From: CANLBN01 sp965230205
GTDB lineage: Bacteria; Pseudomonadota; Gammaproteobacteria; Pseudomonadales; Cellvibrionaceae
Direction of reading: 5' to 3'
Assembly: GCA_965230205.1 (NCBI GenBank)
Contig: OZ245996.1
Span: 3,720,001 to 3,784,000, forward strand
DNA length: 64,000 bases
The first letter of the stretch is position 1. Each line of letters starts with the position of its first letter. Shown piece after piece: positions 53,128 through 62,425 of this stretch. The notes below the pieces were generated by a model. The model was not told where the DNA came from, did not search any database, and saw only the letters and a list, made by a program, of their open reading frames with translations. Position numbers and translations under genes: made by a program.

Positions 53128-56100
53128 ATGTCGCTCACATCACAGATTATTGCCCCTTTCTCACCCTTAACTCCACCTCTATTAGAGAGGTCAGGAAATA
53201 AACAAATTTGGGCTGGACTAAAGGGAAGCGCCAAAGCGCTAGCGATAAGCTCTGCCGCAAAACAACAGCGGCCATTACTCGTCATAACACCTGATACCGC
53301 GAGTGCTTTTCACTTATCCCACGAACTGCGCTTCTTTCTAAAATCACAGCCTAAGATACCCGTGTTGCATTTCCCTGATTGGGAAACCTTACCGTATGAC
53401 CACTTTTCGCCCCATGACGATATAGTCTCTGCACGCCTGCAAAGCCTGTATCAGCTATCGCACTTGCAACAAGGTGTTGTAATAGCCCCCATCACTACAT
53501 TGATGATACGCCTTCCCCCTTCAAGCCATCTAAAAAAACATAGCTTGATTTTGAACAAAGGGGATTCGTTCCATGCCCAAAGTATGCGTGGTCAGTTAGA
53601 AGAATCCGGTTATCGCTGTGTCGATACCGTTTATGAACATGGAGAATTTGCGGTTAGAGGTTCTTTATTCGACCTTTACCCTATGGGAAGCCCTCTACCC
53701 TATCGAATCGATTTATTTGATGACACGATCGATACACTGCGAACCTTCGACCCCGAAACCCAGAGAACCATAGAACAAACCGATGACATCCATTTGTTGC
53801 CAGCAAGAGAGTTTCCACTGGATACCGATGGCATTCGTCAGTTTCGCAATCAATGGCACCAACGCTTCGATGTCGACCACCGACAATGCCCTTTGTACCA
53901 AGATATCAGTGATGGCGTCGCGCCTGCTGGTATTGAATATTATTTACCACTCTTTTTTGAGCAATGCGCCTCTTTAATTAACTATTTACCAGAAGATACT
54001 ACGATATTTTCACTAACGGGCTTGGAGACTGCGGGGGATCACTATTGGCGAGAAATTAATAACCGTTATGAAAGCCGCAGCGGCGATATTCAGCGTCCAA
54101 TACTAAGCCCAACTGAATTATTCTTTTCTACGAATGAACTCTTTGCAGCATTAAAATCATTTAGTCAAATTACCTTAGTTGATGAAATTGCAAAAGCTCA
54201 TATCGAGTTTTCTACTGACAAACTGCCAACGCTAGCGATCGATGGTCAAAGCAAAGAGCCACTCTTTAACCTTAAGAGTTTTATTAATGAACAATCTTAC
54301 CGTTTATTATTTTGCGTAGAATCAGCAGGCCGCCGTGAAGCGCTGTACGATGTGCTAAAGCCACTAAAAATAAAACCAGCGCCAGTGGATAGTTGGCAGG
54401 ACTTTTTAGAAAGAGACACAAATGCTGGCATTATTGAAACACCTATCGATAATGGCTGCCTACTCGAAGACCCTAAAGTTGCCCTAATTACTGAGACAGA
54501 ATTATTTGGCCAACAAGTTAGACAACGCCGCCGTCGACGAACCAGTCAGGATCCAGCGGAAACCCTGATTAAAAGTTTGACCGAATTAAAAATCGGTTCA
54601 CCAGTGGTTCATATTGACCATGGCGTTGGCCGATATCTTGGCTTACAAATAATTACTGTTGACGAACAAGCCAATGAATTTTTAACGCTTGAATATGCTG
54701 ATCAAGCAAAATTATATGTACCCGTTACTCATCTACATTTAATTAATCGTTATACCGGTTCCGAAGAAGCATTTGTCCCCTTACATAAACTGGGAAGTGA
54801 CCACTGGCAACGAGCAAAAGATAAAGCAGCTCGAGAAGTACGCGATGTTGCCGCTGAATTATTAGAAATTTATGCTCGCCGCGATGCTCAAGAAGGATAT
54901 GCTTTTACATTTAATGAAGCAGAATACGAACGCTTTAGTAGCAGCTTTCCTTTTGAAGAAACCCCTGATCAAGAAACGGTTATCGAAGCTGTTATTAACG
55001 ACATGCGCGCAAGCAAACCGATGGATCGTTTAGTGTGTGGCGATGTTGGCTTTGGTAAAACCGAAGTTGCGATGAGAGCCGCCTTTATTGCTACACATGC
55101 TAACAAACAAGTCGCCGTATTAGTACCGACTACGTTACTGGCACAACAGCATTATGAAAATTTTCGCGATCGTTTTGCAGATTGTGCCGTCAACATTGAA
55201 GTGGTCTCACGCTTTAAAACGCAAAAAGAAGTCAAAGCAATAGAAGATAAAATAACATCTGGCCAAATTGATATTTTAATTGGCACACATAAAATTCTTA
55301 GCTCAAATTTTTCATTTAAATCTCTAGGTTTATTAATTATTGATGAAGAACACCGGTTTGGGGTTCGTCAAAAAGAAGCGATCAAAGCACTACGCAGTAA
55401 AGTTGATATTCTGACGTTAACAGCTACACCGATACCTCGAACATTAAATATGGCTATGCACGGCATTCGAGACCTTTCTATTATCGCGACACCGCCAGCA
55501 CGCCGACTTTCGGTTAAAACATTTGTTCGCCCTCATGATAGCAGTTTAATTAAAGAAGCTATCTTGCGAGAAATTCTCCGTGGTGGTCAGGTGTACTATT
55601 TACACAACGATGTTAAAACCATTGAAAAAATAGGACGCGAACTCGAAGAGCTTATTCCAGAAGCCCGTGTTGCTGTCGCGCACGGCCAGTTACGAGAACG
55701 TTCTCTCGAACAGATTATGGCTGACTTTTATCATCAACGCTTTAATATACTGGTCTGCACAACCATTATTGAAACCGGTATTGATGTACCTAACGCTAAT
55801 ACCATTATCATTGAACGTGCTGACAAGTTCGGTCTAGCTCAATTGCACCAATTGCGTGGGCGTGTTGGTCGCTCTCACCACCAAGCTTACGCTTATCTAT
55901 TAACACCACCGCCTAAAGTAATGACTGCAGACGCAGAAAAGCGCCTCGAAGCCATTGCTAATGCCCATGACCTGGGTGCCGGCTTTACATTGGCGACTCA
56001 TGATTTAGAAATTCGTGGGGCTGGAGAGTTATTAGGTGATGACCAAAGCGGGCAAATGCATACCATTGGCTTTACTCTTTACATGGATATGCTGGAACAA

Positions 56101-56613
56101 ACGGTAACGGCACTAAAAACAGGTCAAACACTGACAGACTTTAAGCCAGAAACATCGAATGTAGACGTTAACTTACATATTCCTGCATTGATACCTGATA
56201 AGTATATCCCTGATGTTCACACACGACTTAATTTGTACAAGCGATTATCAGCTATCGACTCCCCTCTAGGTTTTAGGGAACTGCAAGTAGAAATGATTGA
56301 TCGATTTGGGCTGTTACCAGACGAAGTGAGTTATTTGATTGAAGTCACACAAATCAAACTTCAAGCTGAATGTCTGGGCATTACCAAAGTTGACGCCAAT
56401 GCTCATAAGGGTAAGATAGATTTCTCTGAAAATCCGAATGTTGATCCACTGACCATTATTAAAATGGTTCAGAGCCAACCTCAGAACTATCAACTTCGTG
56501 GAGCAAATCAGTTACTGTTCTCAGCTCCAATGCATAGCGCTAAAGATCGGCTAGACACTGTTAGAACACTATTGAATTCACTTACAGCAGAAGATAAAAC
56601 AAAGACACAATGA
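53128..56613 (+). CDS. mfd: Transcription-repair coupling factor
   Basis: This 1161-aa ATPase displaces stalled RNA polymerase and recruits UvrA. It has an N-terminal UvrB-like module (about 1-340, FPDWETLPYDHFSPHDD), an RNA-polymerase-interacting domain (about 490-560, GSPVVHIDHGVGRYLGL) and a RecG-like translocase. The translocase shows Walker A GDVGFGKTEVAMRAAF, DEEHRFGVRQKE, LTLTATPIPRTLNMAM and QLRGRVGRS. The TRCF domain is C-terminal. Normal length. The next gene starts within its stop codon (ATGA). Confidence 0.97.
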   Translation: MSLTSQIIAPFSPLTPPLLERSGNKQIWAGLKGSAKALAISSAAKQQRPLLVITPDTASAFHLSHELRFFLKSQPKIPVLHFPDWETLPYDHFSPHDDIVSARLQSLYQLSHLQQGVVIAPITTLMIRLPPSSHLKKHSLILNKGDSFHAQSMRGQLEESGYRCVDTVYEHGEFAVRGSLFDLYPMGSPLPYRIDLFDDTIDTLRTFDPETQRTIEQTDDIHLLPAREFPLDTDGIRQFRNQWHQRFDVDHRQCPLYQDISDGVAPAGIEYYLPLFFEQCASLINYLPEDTTIFSLTGLETAGDHYWREINNRYESRSGDIQRPILSPTELFFSTNELFAALKSFSQITLVDEIAKAHIEFSTDKLPTLAIDGQSKEPLFNLKSFINEQSYRLLFCVESAGRREALYDVLKPLKIKPAPVDSWQDFLERDTNAGIIETPIDNGCLLEDPKVALITETELFGQQVRQRRRRRTSQDPAETLIKSLTELKIGSPVVHIDHGVGRYLGLQIITVDEQANEFLTLEYADQAKLYVPVTHLHLINRYTGSEEAFVPLHKLGSDHWQRAKDKAAREVRDVAAELLEIYARRDAQEGYAFTFNEAEYERFSSSFPFEETPDQETVIEAVINDMRASKPMDRLVCGDVGFGKTEVAMRAAFIATHANKQVAVLVPTTLLAQQHYENFRDRFADCAVNIEVVSRFKTQKEVKAIEDKITSGQIDILIGTHKILSSNFSFKSLGLLIIDEEHRFGVRQKEAIKALRSKVDILTLTATPIPRTLNMAMHGIRDLSIIATPPARRLSVKTFVRPHDSSLIKEAILREILRGGQVYYLHNDVKTIEKIGRELEELIPEARVAVAHGQLRERSLEQIMADFYHQRFNILVCTTIIETGIDVPNANTIIIERADKFGLAQLHQLRGRVGRSHHQAYAYLLTPPPKVMTADAEKRLEAIANAHDLGAGFTLATHDLEIRGAGELLGDDQSGQMHTIGFTLYMDMLEQTVTALKTGQTLTDFKPETSNVDVNLHIPALIPDKYIPDVHTRLNLYKRLSAIDSPLGFRELQVEMIDRFGLLPDEVSYLIEVTQIKLQAECLGITKVDANAHKGKIDFSENPNVDPLTIIKMVQSQPQNYQLRGANQLLFSAPMHSAKDRLDTVRTLLNSLTAEDKTKTQ

Positions 56614-57356
56614 AAATGATTAATCGCTACTTTACTATCACGACCACTGCAAAATTAACCTTTTGCATGCTTGCCTCTCTTTTAGTTAGCTCTTTTGCAT
56701 ACGCTCAAAATGAAGGGCGTTGGTACAATGTAGAAGTACTTATTTTCAAACGTCTGGGGCCTGAGGCATTAACGCAAGAAAACTGGAGAAATGATGTTAA
56801 GTTAGCTTATCCCGATAAGTTTAAGTACCTTCAATCAGATGGCTCTCAAAATTTTAGGCAACTTCCTAGCAGCAGTCATCAATTGGGAGGGTACAACTAT
56901 ACTCTGAGAAAGAATGAAAACTATCAGGTGCTTTCTCACAAAGCCTGGAAACAGCAAATGCAAGGAGAAAAGCAAGCACCAGCTATCGTTGTTAATGGTG
57001 GCCGTTCACTGGGCACTCACAAAGAACTAGAAGGCTATATTAAAATTCATATTGCTCGCTACTTACACGTAAAAACTGATTTGTGGTTAACCGATACAAA
57101 GAACTTAACAGAAACAACAGAGGATAATTATAGCAGGGAGGAATGGCCCTCGTTACCAGCAAGGCCTGGAACATCTGCAAGTAGAGTAAACTCAAATGCA
57201 GCAGTCAATTTAGGAGCTTTCGATAATAATTATAAAAGTGCTTATCCTTTAGCTACATTGCGTGAACGCAGAAGAATGCGCAGCAATGAACTTCATTACA
57301 TAGATCACCCTCTAATGGGTGTGCTAATTATGATGACACCCATAGATAACAACTAA
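56610..57356 (+). CDS. CsiV family protein
   Basis: This 248-aa exported protein has a signal peptide (MLASLLVSSFAYAQ, cleavage near residue 32), then GRWYNVEVLIFKRLGPEALTQENW, which is the CsiV-family core. The HIARYLHVKTDLWL and RRMRSNELHYIDHPLMGVLI segments are also typical. CsiV proteins are described as peptidoglycan-associated, but their role is poorly known. The start overlaps the mfd stop by four bases (ATGA), an association conserved in related genomes (from memory). It ends 13 bp from the convergent cold-shock gene. Confidence 0.85.
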   Translation: MKMINRYFTITTTAKLTFCMLASLLVSSFAYAQNEGRWYNVEVLIFKRLGPEALTQENWRNDVKLAYPDKFKYLQSDGSQNFRQLPSSSHQLGGYNYTLRKNENYQVLSHKAWKQQMQGEKQAPAIVVNGGRSLGTHKELEGYIKIHIARYLHVKTDLWLTDTKNLTETTEDNYSREEWPSLPARPGTSASRVNSNAAVNLGAFDNNYKSAYPLATLRERRRMRSNELHYIDHPLMGVLIMMTPIDNN

Positions 57357-57369
57357 TCATAAAAAGAAT

Positions 57370-57582
57370 TTAGACACAGAGAACATCTTCGGCCTGTAGG
57401 CCCTTTTCACCCTCTGATAAACTAAATTCAACAGCTTGCCCTTCATTCAAAGATCTAAAGCCATCACCGCGAATATTGCGATAGTGCACAAAAATATCTT
57501 CTTGATGTTCACTCGCCGCAATAAAGCCATAACCTCTAGCATTATTGAACCATTTGACAGTCCCATTTTCTCGATCAGTCAT
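57370..57582 (-). CDS. Cold-shock protein, CspD-like
   Basis: This 70-aa cold-shock domain protein has NGTVKWFNNARGYGFIAA and DIFVHYRNI. I chose the ATG at 57582 because AAGGG precedes it and homologues begin there; the frame from 57651 adds 23 unrelated residues. The FVHY and EDVLCV variants distinguish it from the other cold-shock gene at 11.7 kb, so the two are paralogues rather than duplicates. Confidence 0.93.
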   Translation of the reverse strand: MTDRENGTVKWFNNARGYGFIAASEHQEDIFVHYRNIRGDGFRSLNEGQAVEFSLSEGEKGLQAEDVLCV

Positions 57583-57725
57583 ATTAAAAACCCTTTTATA
57601 TTTTATTGATAAAGCTATTTTTATAAGTGTGGACAACAATAAAAATTCCAAAAATATTGTCTTTGATCAACTCATGTATGTCTAGCCAGTGACGATGAAT
57701 CTGACGAAAAAATTAGTGACGTATT

Positions 57726-58490
57726 TCATAAAAATCGTAATAAATTGGGTAAAAGGCTTTTAATATTGCCCATATTTTTAATTACAGTGTTCATTATCTC
57801 AAGCATTGATAAAGGTTTTTCAGAAATGCCAGCTGCCCAGTTAACGACAATCGCGATAGAGACATAATCGATATCCAGCTCTTTCGCGAGGCAAGCTTCT
57901 GGCATCGCAGTCATCCCAACTAAATCACAACCATCTCTTTTAATGCGCTCTATCTCCGCAGCTGTTTCCAAACGAGGGCCTTGTGTACAGCCATAAACGC
58001 CATGGCCAACCACATCAATTCCTGATTGATAAAAGAAACGAATCATTTTTTCACGCAGCTCTTTAGCAAATGGCGTCGTAAAATCAACATGTTGCACATT
58101 AGGGTAGCCTTCACCTAATGATTGTTCCTGATTACCATCAAAGAAGGTATGTTCACGACCTGAGGTGTAGTCAATAATTTGTTCAGGGATAACAATAGTG
58201 TCTGGTGACATTGTTGGCGTAATCCCCCCCACCACATTAAAAGCGATAATTTCGGTAACACCGAGCTCTTTTAACAACCAAATATTTGCCCGGTAATTAA
58301 CCTTATGAGGAGGAAAACGATGTCCAGCACCATGCCTTGGTAGAAATAAACAATCGTTGCCACCAACACTCCCTTGGAGTATTGGCCCTGAATGGGGTCC
58401 ATAGGGTGTATCCTGAAAAATAGCATCCTTAACTGTTAACTCTTCAAATGTATCAAAGCCGGAACCACCAATAATCGCCGTCAAACCCAT
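57726..58490 (-). CDS. S-methyl-5'-thioinosine (or thioadenosine) phosphorylase
   Basis: This 254-aa purine-nucleoside phosphorylase family enzyme has AIIGGSGFDTFEEL (phosphate loop), FLPRHGAGHRFPPHKVNYRA, IAFNVVGGI, DYTSGREHTFF, YGCTQGPRLETAAEI and LVGMTAMPEA. The gene order next to mfd and nagZ matches the P. aeruginosa gene shown to encode methylthioinosine phosphorylase (from memory), so that activity is favoured over MTA phosphorylase. It salvages the methylthio-nucleoside left by polyamine or autoinducer synthesis. Confidence 0.92.
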   Translation of the reverse strand: MGLTAIIGGSGFDTFEELTVKDAIFQDTPYGPHSGPILQGSVGGNDCLFLPRHGAGHRFPPHKVNYRANIWLLKELGVTEIIAFNVVGGITPTMSPDTIVIPEQIIDYTSGREHTFFDGNQEQSLGEGYPNVQHVDFTTPFAKELREKMIRFFYQSGIDVVGHGVYGCTQGPRLETAAEIERIKRDGCDLVGMTAMPEACLAKELDIDYVSIAIVVNWAAGISEKPLSMLEIMNTVIKNMGNIKSLLPNLLRFL

Positions 58491-58738
58491 AATCTTTACC
58501 TGTTCTTTTAGTTAGATACTTAATAATTGTTCAGAATAAGCGCAATATAAAAACCTATATAATTGAACATAATAATACCTATATAGCCCGCGTATTTCGA
58601 TAAGGTTTAGAATAAATTATCAAATCCGCTTAAAATTTTGCCTTCCAATAAATTTAAGCGATAGAATTGCCAACACCGAGCTAATTAGCCTATTTAATAG
58701 CACTTCCTACGAATATTCCCTTGCTTTGGAGATCAATA

Positions 58739-59404
58739 ATGCAGCGTATACTTTTTAATTATGTCATCCCATCTCTCTTTTTAATTGCTGCCTTGTATAT
58801 CGCCATACCCAAGCTTTTGAATACAGATCAGTCAACCAAAGCTCATGAGGCGGCACAATACATTACTATTGATACACCAGTACTACCAAGCAATAGTGGT
58901 AAAATTGAAGTCACTGAAATATTTTGGTACGGCTGCCCACATTGCAATGCTTTTTCCCCTTTTGTTGAAGAGTGGAAGGGACAACAAGCTAATGATGTTT
59001 CAGTAAAGCGCCTTCCAGCGATGTGGAATAAAAAAATGGTCACTCATGCGCGCATTTTTTATACAGCTCAAGCATTCGATAAACTCGATGTTATGCACCA
59101 CGAGATCTTTGAAGCGATGCACTCTCAACGACTCCAGCTTATTGATGAAGATGAAATCTACGCCCTCTTTCAGAAACACAATATCAGTAAATCAAACTTT
59201 AGCGCGACATTTAATTCTGACGCCATTAGCAAGCAAGTTGAAGCTGCGGATAACTTAGCGAAACGTTACGGTAATACAGGTACACCAGAGATTGTTGTGA
59301 ATGGAAAGTATCGCGTTACGGGGCAAACCGCTGGGTCTCATTCCAATGCACTGAAAGTGACTGATGAGCTAATTGAAAAAGAACGTGGTGAGAACAAATC
59401 TTAA
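58739..59404 (+). CDS. dsbA: Thiol:disulfide interchange protein DsbA
   Basis: This 221-aa periplasmic oxidase has an N-terminal membrane signal/anchor (about 5-25), the active site CPHC in IFWYGCPHCNAFSPFV, and a cis-proline in NTGTPEIVVNGKYRV. It inserts disulfides into exported proteins. I chose the ATG at 58739 because TTGGAG lies eight bases upstream; an upstream TTG frame is less likely. A long hairpin (59463-59518) lies downstream. Confidence 0.92.
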   Translation: MQRILFNYVIPSLFLIAALYIAIPKLLNTDQSTKAHEAAQYITIDTPVLPSNSGKIEVTEIFWYGCPHCNAFSPFVEEWKGQQANDVSVKRLPAMWNKKMVTHARIFYTAQAFDKLDVMHHEIFEAMHSQRLQLIDEDEIYALFQKHNISKSNFSATFNSDAISKQVEAADNLAKRYGNTGTPEIVVNGKYRVTGQTAGSHSNALKVTDELIEKERGENKS

Positions 59405-59462
59405 AACGTCATGGGTTATAGTCGTAGAGACCACCTATAAAAATACATTAACTTATACAAAG

Positions 59463-59518
59463 CCAATTTTCTTACATTTTTTATCAACAACACAGAAAAT
59501 AAATGGTAAGAAAATTGG
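59463..59518. terminator. Long-loop hairpin downstream of dsbA
   Basis: CCAATTTTCTTAC (59463-59475) and GTAAGAAAATTGG (59506-59518) are perfect 13-bp inverted repeats separated by 30 bases, followed by ACAATTTTT. It may terminate dsbA transcription, although the loop is long for an intrinsic terminator. Confidence 0.5.
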
Positions 59519-59543
59519 ACAATTTTTAAAAAATAAAGCTTTT

Positions 59544-60020
59544 TTAATTTTTACTACTAAAATTCAATCGTTGTATGTATTTGTACGACGTTTTTTGAAA
59601 TCCTATTCCCTCGTAATATTCTTGGGTTTTCTTACGTTTTAGCGATGTCGTTACTTCAAGCACTTCACATTCCTTAGTAACAGCTTCAAGTTTTGCATAC
59701 TCTACTAACTTCGTTCCTATTCCAGAACTACGTATATTTTCATCAACAACAAGCGCTGTAATACGGCATACTTTTTCTGCCGATGGAAAGTAATCGAAAT
59801 AGATAAGAGAAATAAAAGCGACAACAACTCCTTGTTCAACACCAACAAATACATCATCAGTAGAATTTGATGATCCAGATAATGATGGCCCAGATAACGA
59901 TAGTGCAGATAATAAAGTCGCTATCTTTTGAGCATGAGTCTCATACCCTAGCTGATATAATAGATTTGATAAGCGATTAGCATCACTTGTTTTAGCTCGC
60001 CTTATTTCAAAATCATTCAT
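59544..60020 (-). CDS. GNAT family N-acetyltransferase
   Basis: This 158-aa acetyltransferase has the acetyl-CoA segment RITALVVDENIRSSGIGTKL (R/Q-x-x-G-x-G/A) and CEVLEVTTSLKRKKTQEYYEGIGF at the end. Substrate unknown. A serine/leucine-rich stretch at about residues 38-52 (SALSLSGPSLSGSSN) is encoded by three 15-bp degenerate repeats, suggesting a recent in-frame expansion. The start overlaps the upstream mscS-type stop codon (TAATG), so the two are coupled. Confidence 0.88.
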   Translation of the reverse strand: MNDFEIRRAKTSDANRLSNLLYQLGYETHAQKIATLLSALSLSGPSLSGSSNSTDDVFVGVEQGVVVAFISLIYFDYFPSAEKVCRITALVVDENIRSSGIGTKLVEYAKLEAVTKECEVLEVTTSLKRKKTQEYYEGIGFQKTSYKYIQRLNFSSKN

Positions 60021-61132
60021 TATCCACTGAGTTTTTCACTTTGACCTTCTGGTACACTAGTATTCATTATATGTAGAGTAGATGTTGGGAACGCACACTC
60101 CGCTCCATTGTTATCAATAATGCTAATAATTTTCAGCATAACATCCTGCTTAATACGGTGGAATTCTCCCCAGTCAGTCGTTTTTGTAAAGGTATAAATG
60201 AAAAAATCCAAAGAAGATGGAGCGAATTTATTGAAATTCACCATGAGTGTTTGCGTTGTATCTATATCAGGGTGATTTAACAACATGTCTTTTACTTGCG
60301 TGACAATAGTGTCCATTTTAGTCGCATCATCGTAGCGAATACCTATGGTTTCTTTAATGCGTCTATTTGACATTCGAGAAGGGTTTTCCAGGGAAATTTG
60401 AGTAAATGTTGCATTCGGAACATAAAGCGGGCGTTTATCAAACGTACGAATCCTTGTTAATCTCCAACCAATATCCTCAACAGTTCCCTCAATCTCTTTA
60501 TCTGGCGAACGGATCCAATCACCAACCTTAAACGGGCGATCAAGATAAATCGTTAATCCTCCGAAAAAATTCGCCAATAAATCTTTTGCTGCAAAACCTA
60601 CCGCAAGCCCACCGATACCGCCAAATGCTAAAATCCCAGACACACTATAACCAAGGTTTTGCATAACGATCAGTGCAGCGGTAATAAGAATCGATGCCCG
60701 TAATAACTTACCCATTGCACGAGCAGTCGTGATATCCATTGGCTTAGTTTGATATTCTGGGTTCGTCAGGTTTTTCTCGAGGGCTTTAACCAAGCGTACA
60801 AAAAACCAGGAGATCAAAATAATTAAACCAATTTCGCGCACCTTATCGGTAATTGGTGTAATTGATGACTCCGCCTCAATCGCAACAAGGTCTGCGGCAA
60901 AAGATATCCCCATCAACCAAATCAACCCTCGACAAGGTAAATGTAATGACTCAACAAAAGCATCATCCCAAAGGTTTTTTGTTTGCTGCGTTTTTAAACC
61001 CAATTTTTTTAAAAATAATCGTGCAAAAAAAGCCACAACCAATGTTAATAAAACCACAAAGAACACTTGAATAACCCAAGCGTATTCATAGTCAAACCAC
61101 TGCAACATAATATTTTTTATTTCAGACACCAA
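60020..61132 (-). CDS. MscS-family mechanosensitive ion channel
   Basis: This 370-aa inner-membrane channel has four or five helices in the first half. The pore-lining TM3 is glycine/alanine-rich (ILAFGGIGGLAVGFAAKDLL). The MscS beta domain (LDRPFKVGDWIRSP, then IEGTVEDIGWRLTRIRTFDKR) and the cytoplasmic vestibule domain follow. It opens under membrane tension to release solutes during hypo-osmotic shock. It resembles the longer YbdG/YnaI-like members. It is coupled to the GNAT gene. Confidence 0.92.
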   Translation of the reverse strand: MVSEIKNIMLQWFDYEYAWVIQVFFVVLLTLVVAFFARLFLKKLGLKTQQTKNLWDDAFVESLHLPCRGLIWLMGISFAADLVAIEAESSITPITDKVREIGLIILISWFFVRLVKALEKNLTNPEYQTKPMDITTARAMGKLLRASILITAALIVMQNLGYSVSGILAFGGIGGLAVGFAAKDLLANFFGGLTIYLDRPFKVGDWIRSPDKEIEGTVEDIGWRLTRIRTFDKRPLYVPNATFTQISLENPSRMSNRRIKETIGIRYDDATKMDTIVTQVKDMLLNHPDIDTTQTLMVNFNKFAPSSLDFFIYTFTKTTDWGEFHRIKQDVMLKIISIIDNNGAECAFPTSTLHIMNTSVPEGQSEKLSG

Positions 61133-61181
61133 AGACTCTCTATTTTTATCTTGTTTAAATGTATATTGTTTAAATGTACAG

Positions 61182-62219
61182 CTAAGCTAATACCTGCAAT
61201 AGTTGCTGAGATAACTGCCAACGGGAATTATTGTGTAACTCTGTGAGCGATAAAATATCACTGGAAGTCTTAGAAAAAGCACTCATTACGGATAAATGCT
61301 TATCGATTTTATGGCTATGCTCTGAATCAATTGACAAGCCATTTAAGATTTCCATAGCGCCAGAGCGATTATTACAAATCAGTATCATATCGCAACCTGC
61401 ATTTAGCGCTAGCGTTGCTCGCGCCATATAACTTCCTGAAGCAGCAGCCCCCTCCATTGATAAATCGTCACTGAAGATGACACCATCAAAACCAATATCT
61501 TCTCTCAATATGGTTTGCAGCCAATAATGTGAAAAGCCGACAGAGTTTTCGGCATCCACTTTAGGAAATAAAATATGCGCAGGCATAATCGCATCCAGTT
61601 GTGTCAATAATGCTGCAAAAGGTAGTAAATCATTCGCGGCAATCTCAGCAATATCACGGGAATCAACCGGTAGCTCCAGATGACTATCAGTCGTTACACT
61701 GCCATGCCCTGGAAAATGCTTTCCTGTTGTAGCCATACCAGCTTCATGCATACCGTCCATCCAAGCACCCGCTAAGGCAATTGCTTCATCGGGCTTAGGA
61801 GAAAATGACCGATCAGCAATCACATCACAAGCACTGTCATCTAGGTCAAGCACTGGGGCAAAACTGAAATCGACACCTACCGCTAAAAGCTCAGATGCCA
61901 TTAGCCACCCGGTATCTTTAACCAGTTTTAGCGCTGCTTCAGTATTTTTCCGATACAGAGGAAGAAACTTCTGCATAGGTGGCAAACGAGTAAAACCTTC
62001 TTTAAAACGCTGAACTCTCCCTCCCTCTTGATCAACAGCAATCAATAATTCCGGTCGAATTTGTCGAATTGCATCACTTAACGCCTTAATCTGGCCTGGA
62101 GATTCATAGTTTCTTGCAAAATAAATAACACCACCAACCAAGGGGTGAGCCAACATTGCTTGCTCTTCTTCACTTAGAGTTAACGACTCCAAATCGAGCA
62201 TTACGGGGCCAAGTGCCAT
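61182..62219 (-). CDS. nagZ: Beta-N-acetylhexosaminidase NagZ
   Basis: This 345-aa cytoplasmic GH3 enzyme removes GlcNAc from anhydromuropeptides in peptidoglycan recycling. Motifs are LIAVDQEGGRVQRFKEGFTR, DLDDSACDVIADRSF, GKHFPGHGSVTTDSHLELP (catalytic histidine loop) and VIFSDDLSMEGAA (the nucleophile aspartate). I chose the ATG at 62219 because homologues begin MALGPVMLDL and AAGG precedes it. Its products influence AmpC induction in relatives. It is divergent from lexA. Confidence 0.95.
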   Translation of the reverse strand: MALGPVMLDLESLTLSEEEQAMLAHPLVGGVIYFARNYESPGQIKALSDAIRQIRPELLIAVDQEGGRVQRFKEGFTRLPPMQKFLPLYRKNTEAALKLVKDTGWLMASELLAVGVDFSFAPVLDLDDSACDVIADRSFSPKPDEAIALAGAWMDGMHEAGMATTGKHFPGHGSVTTDSHLELPVDSRDIAEIAANDLLPFAALLTQLDAIMPAHILFPKVDAENSVGFSHYWLQTILREDIGFDGVIFSDDLSMEGAAASGSYMARATLALNAGCDMILICNNRSGAMEILNGLSIDSEHSHKIDKHLSVMSAFSKTSSDILSLTELHNNSRWQLSQQLLQVLA

Positions 62220-62344
62220 AATAACTACCTTAATAATCAATCACTTGTCATCTTTTTGGGCAACATACCGCTTCACCGCGAGTATCGTCAAGGAGATTTA
62301 ATCCCCTTATTTTTATATTGTTAGTTGCATCATAGAAAATACTA

Positions 62345-62360
62345 CTGTATAAATACGCAG
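62345..62360. promoter_or_regulatory. LexA (SOS) box 1
   Basis: CTGTATAAATACGCAG (CTGT-N8-GCAG) is the distal and weaker copy; the last tetramer departs from ACAG by one base. Confidence 0.85.
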
Positions 62361-62363
62361 GTA

Positions 62364-62379
62364 CTGTATAAATACACAG
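62364..62379. promoter_or_regulatory. LexA (SOS) box 2
   Basis: CTGTATAAATACACAG fits the CTGT-N8-ACAG consensus exactly. It is 47 bp before the lexA start and 19 bp from box 1, indicating autoregulated lexA-sulA transcription with cooperative binding. Confidence 0.92.
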
Positions 62380-62425
62380 ACCGCTAAATAGCCATTTAAA
62401 CCTAAACGTCAGAGAGAACTATCTC

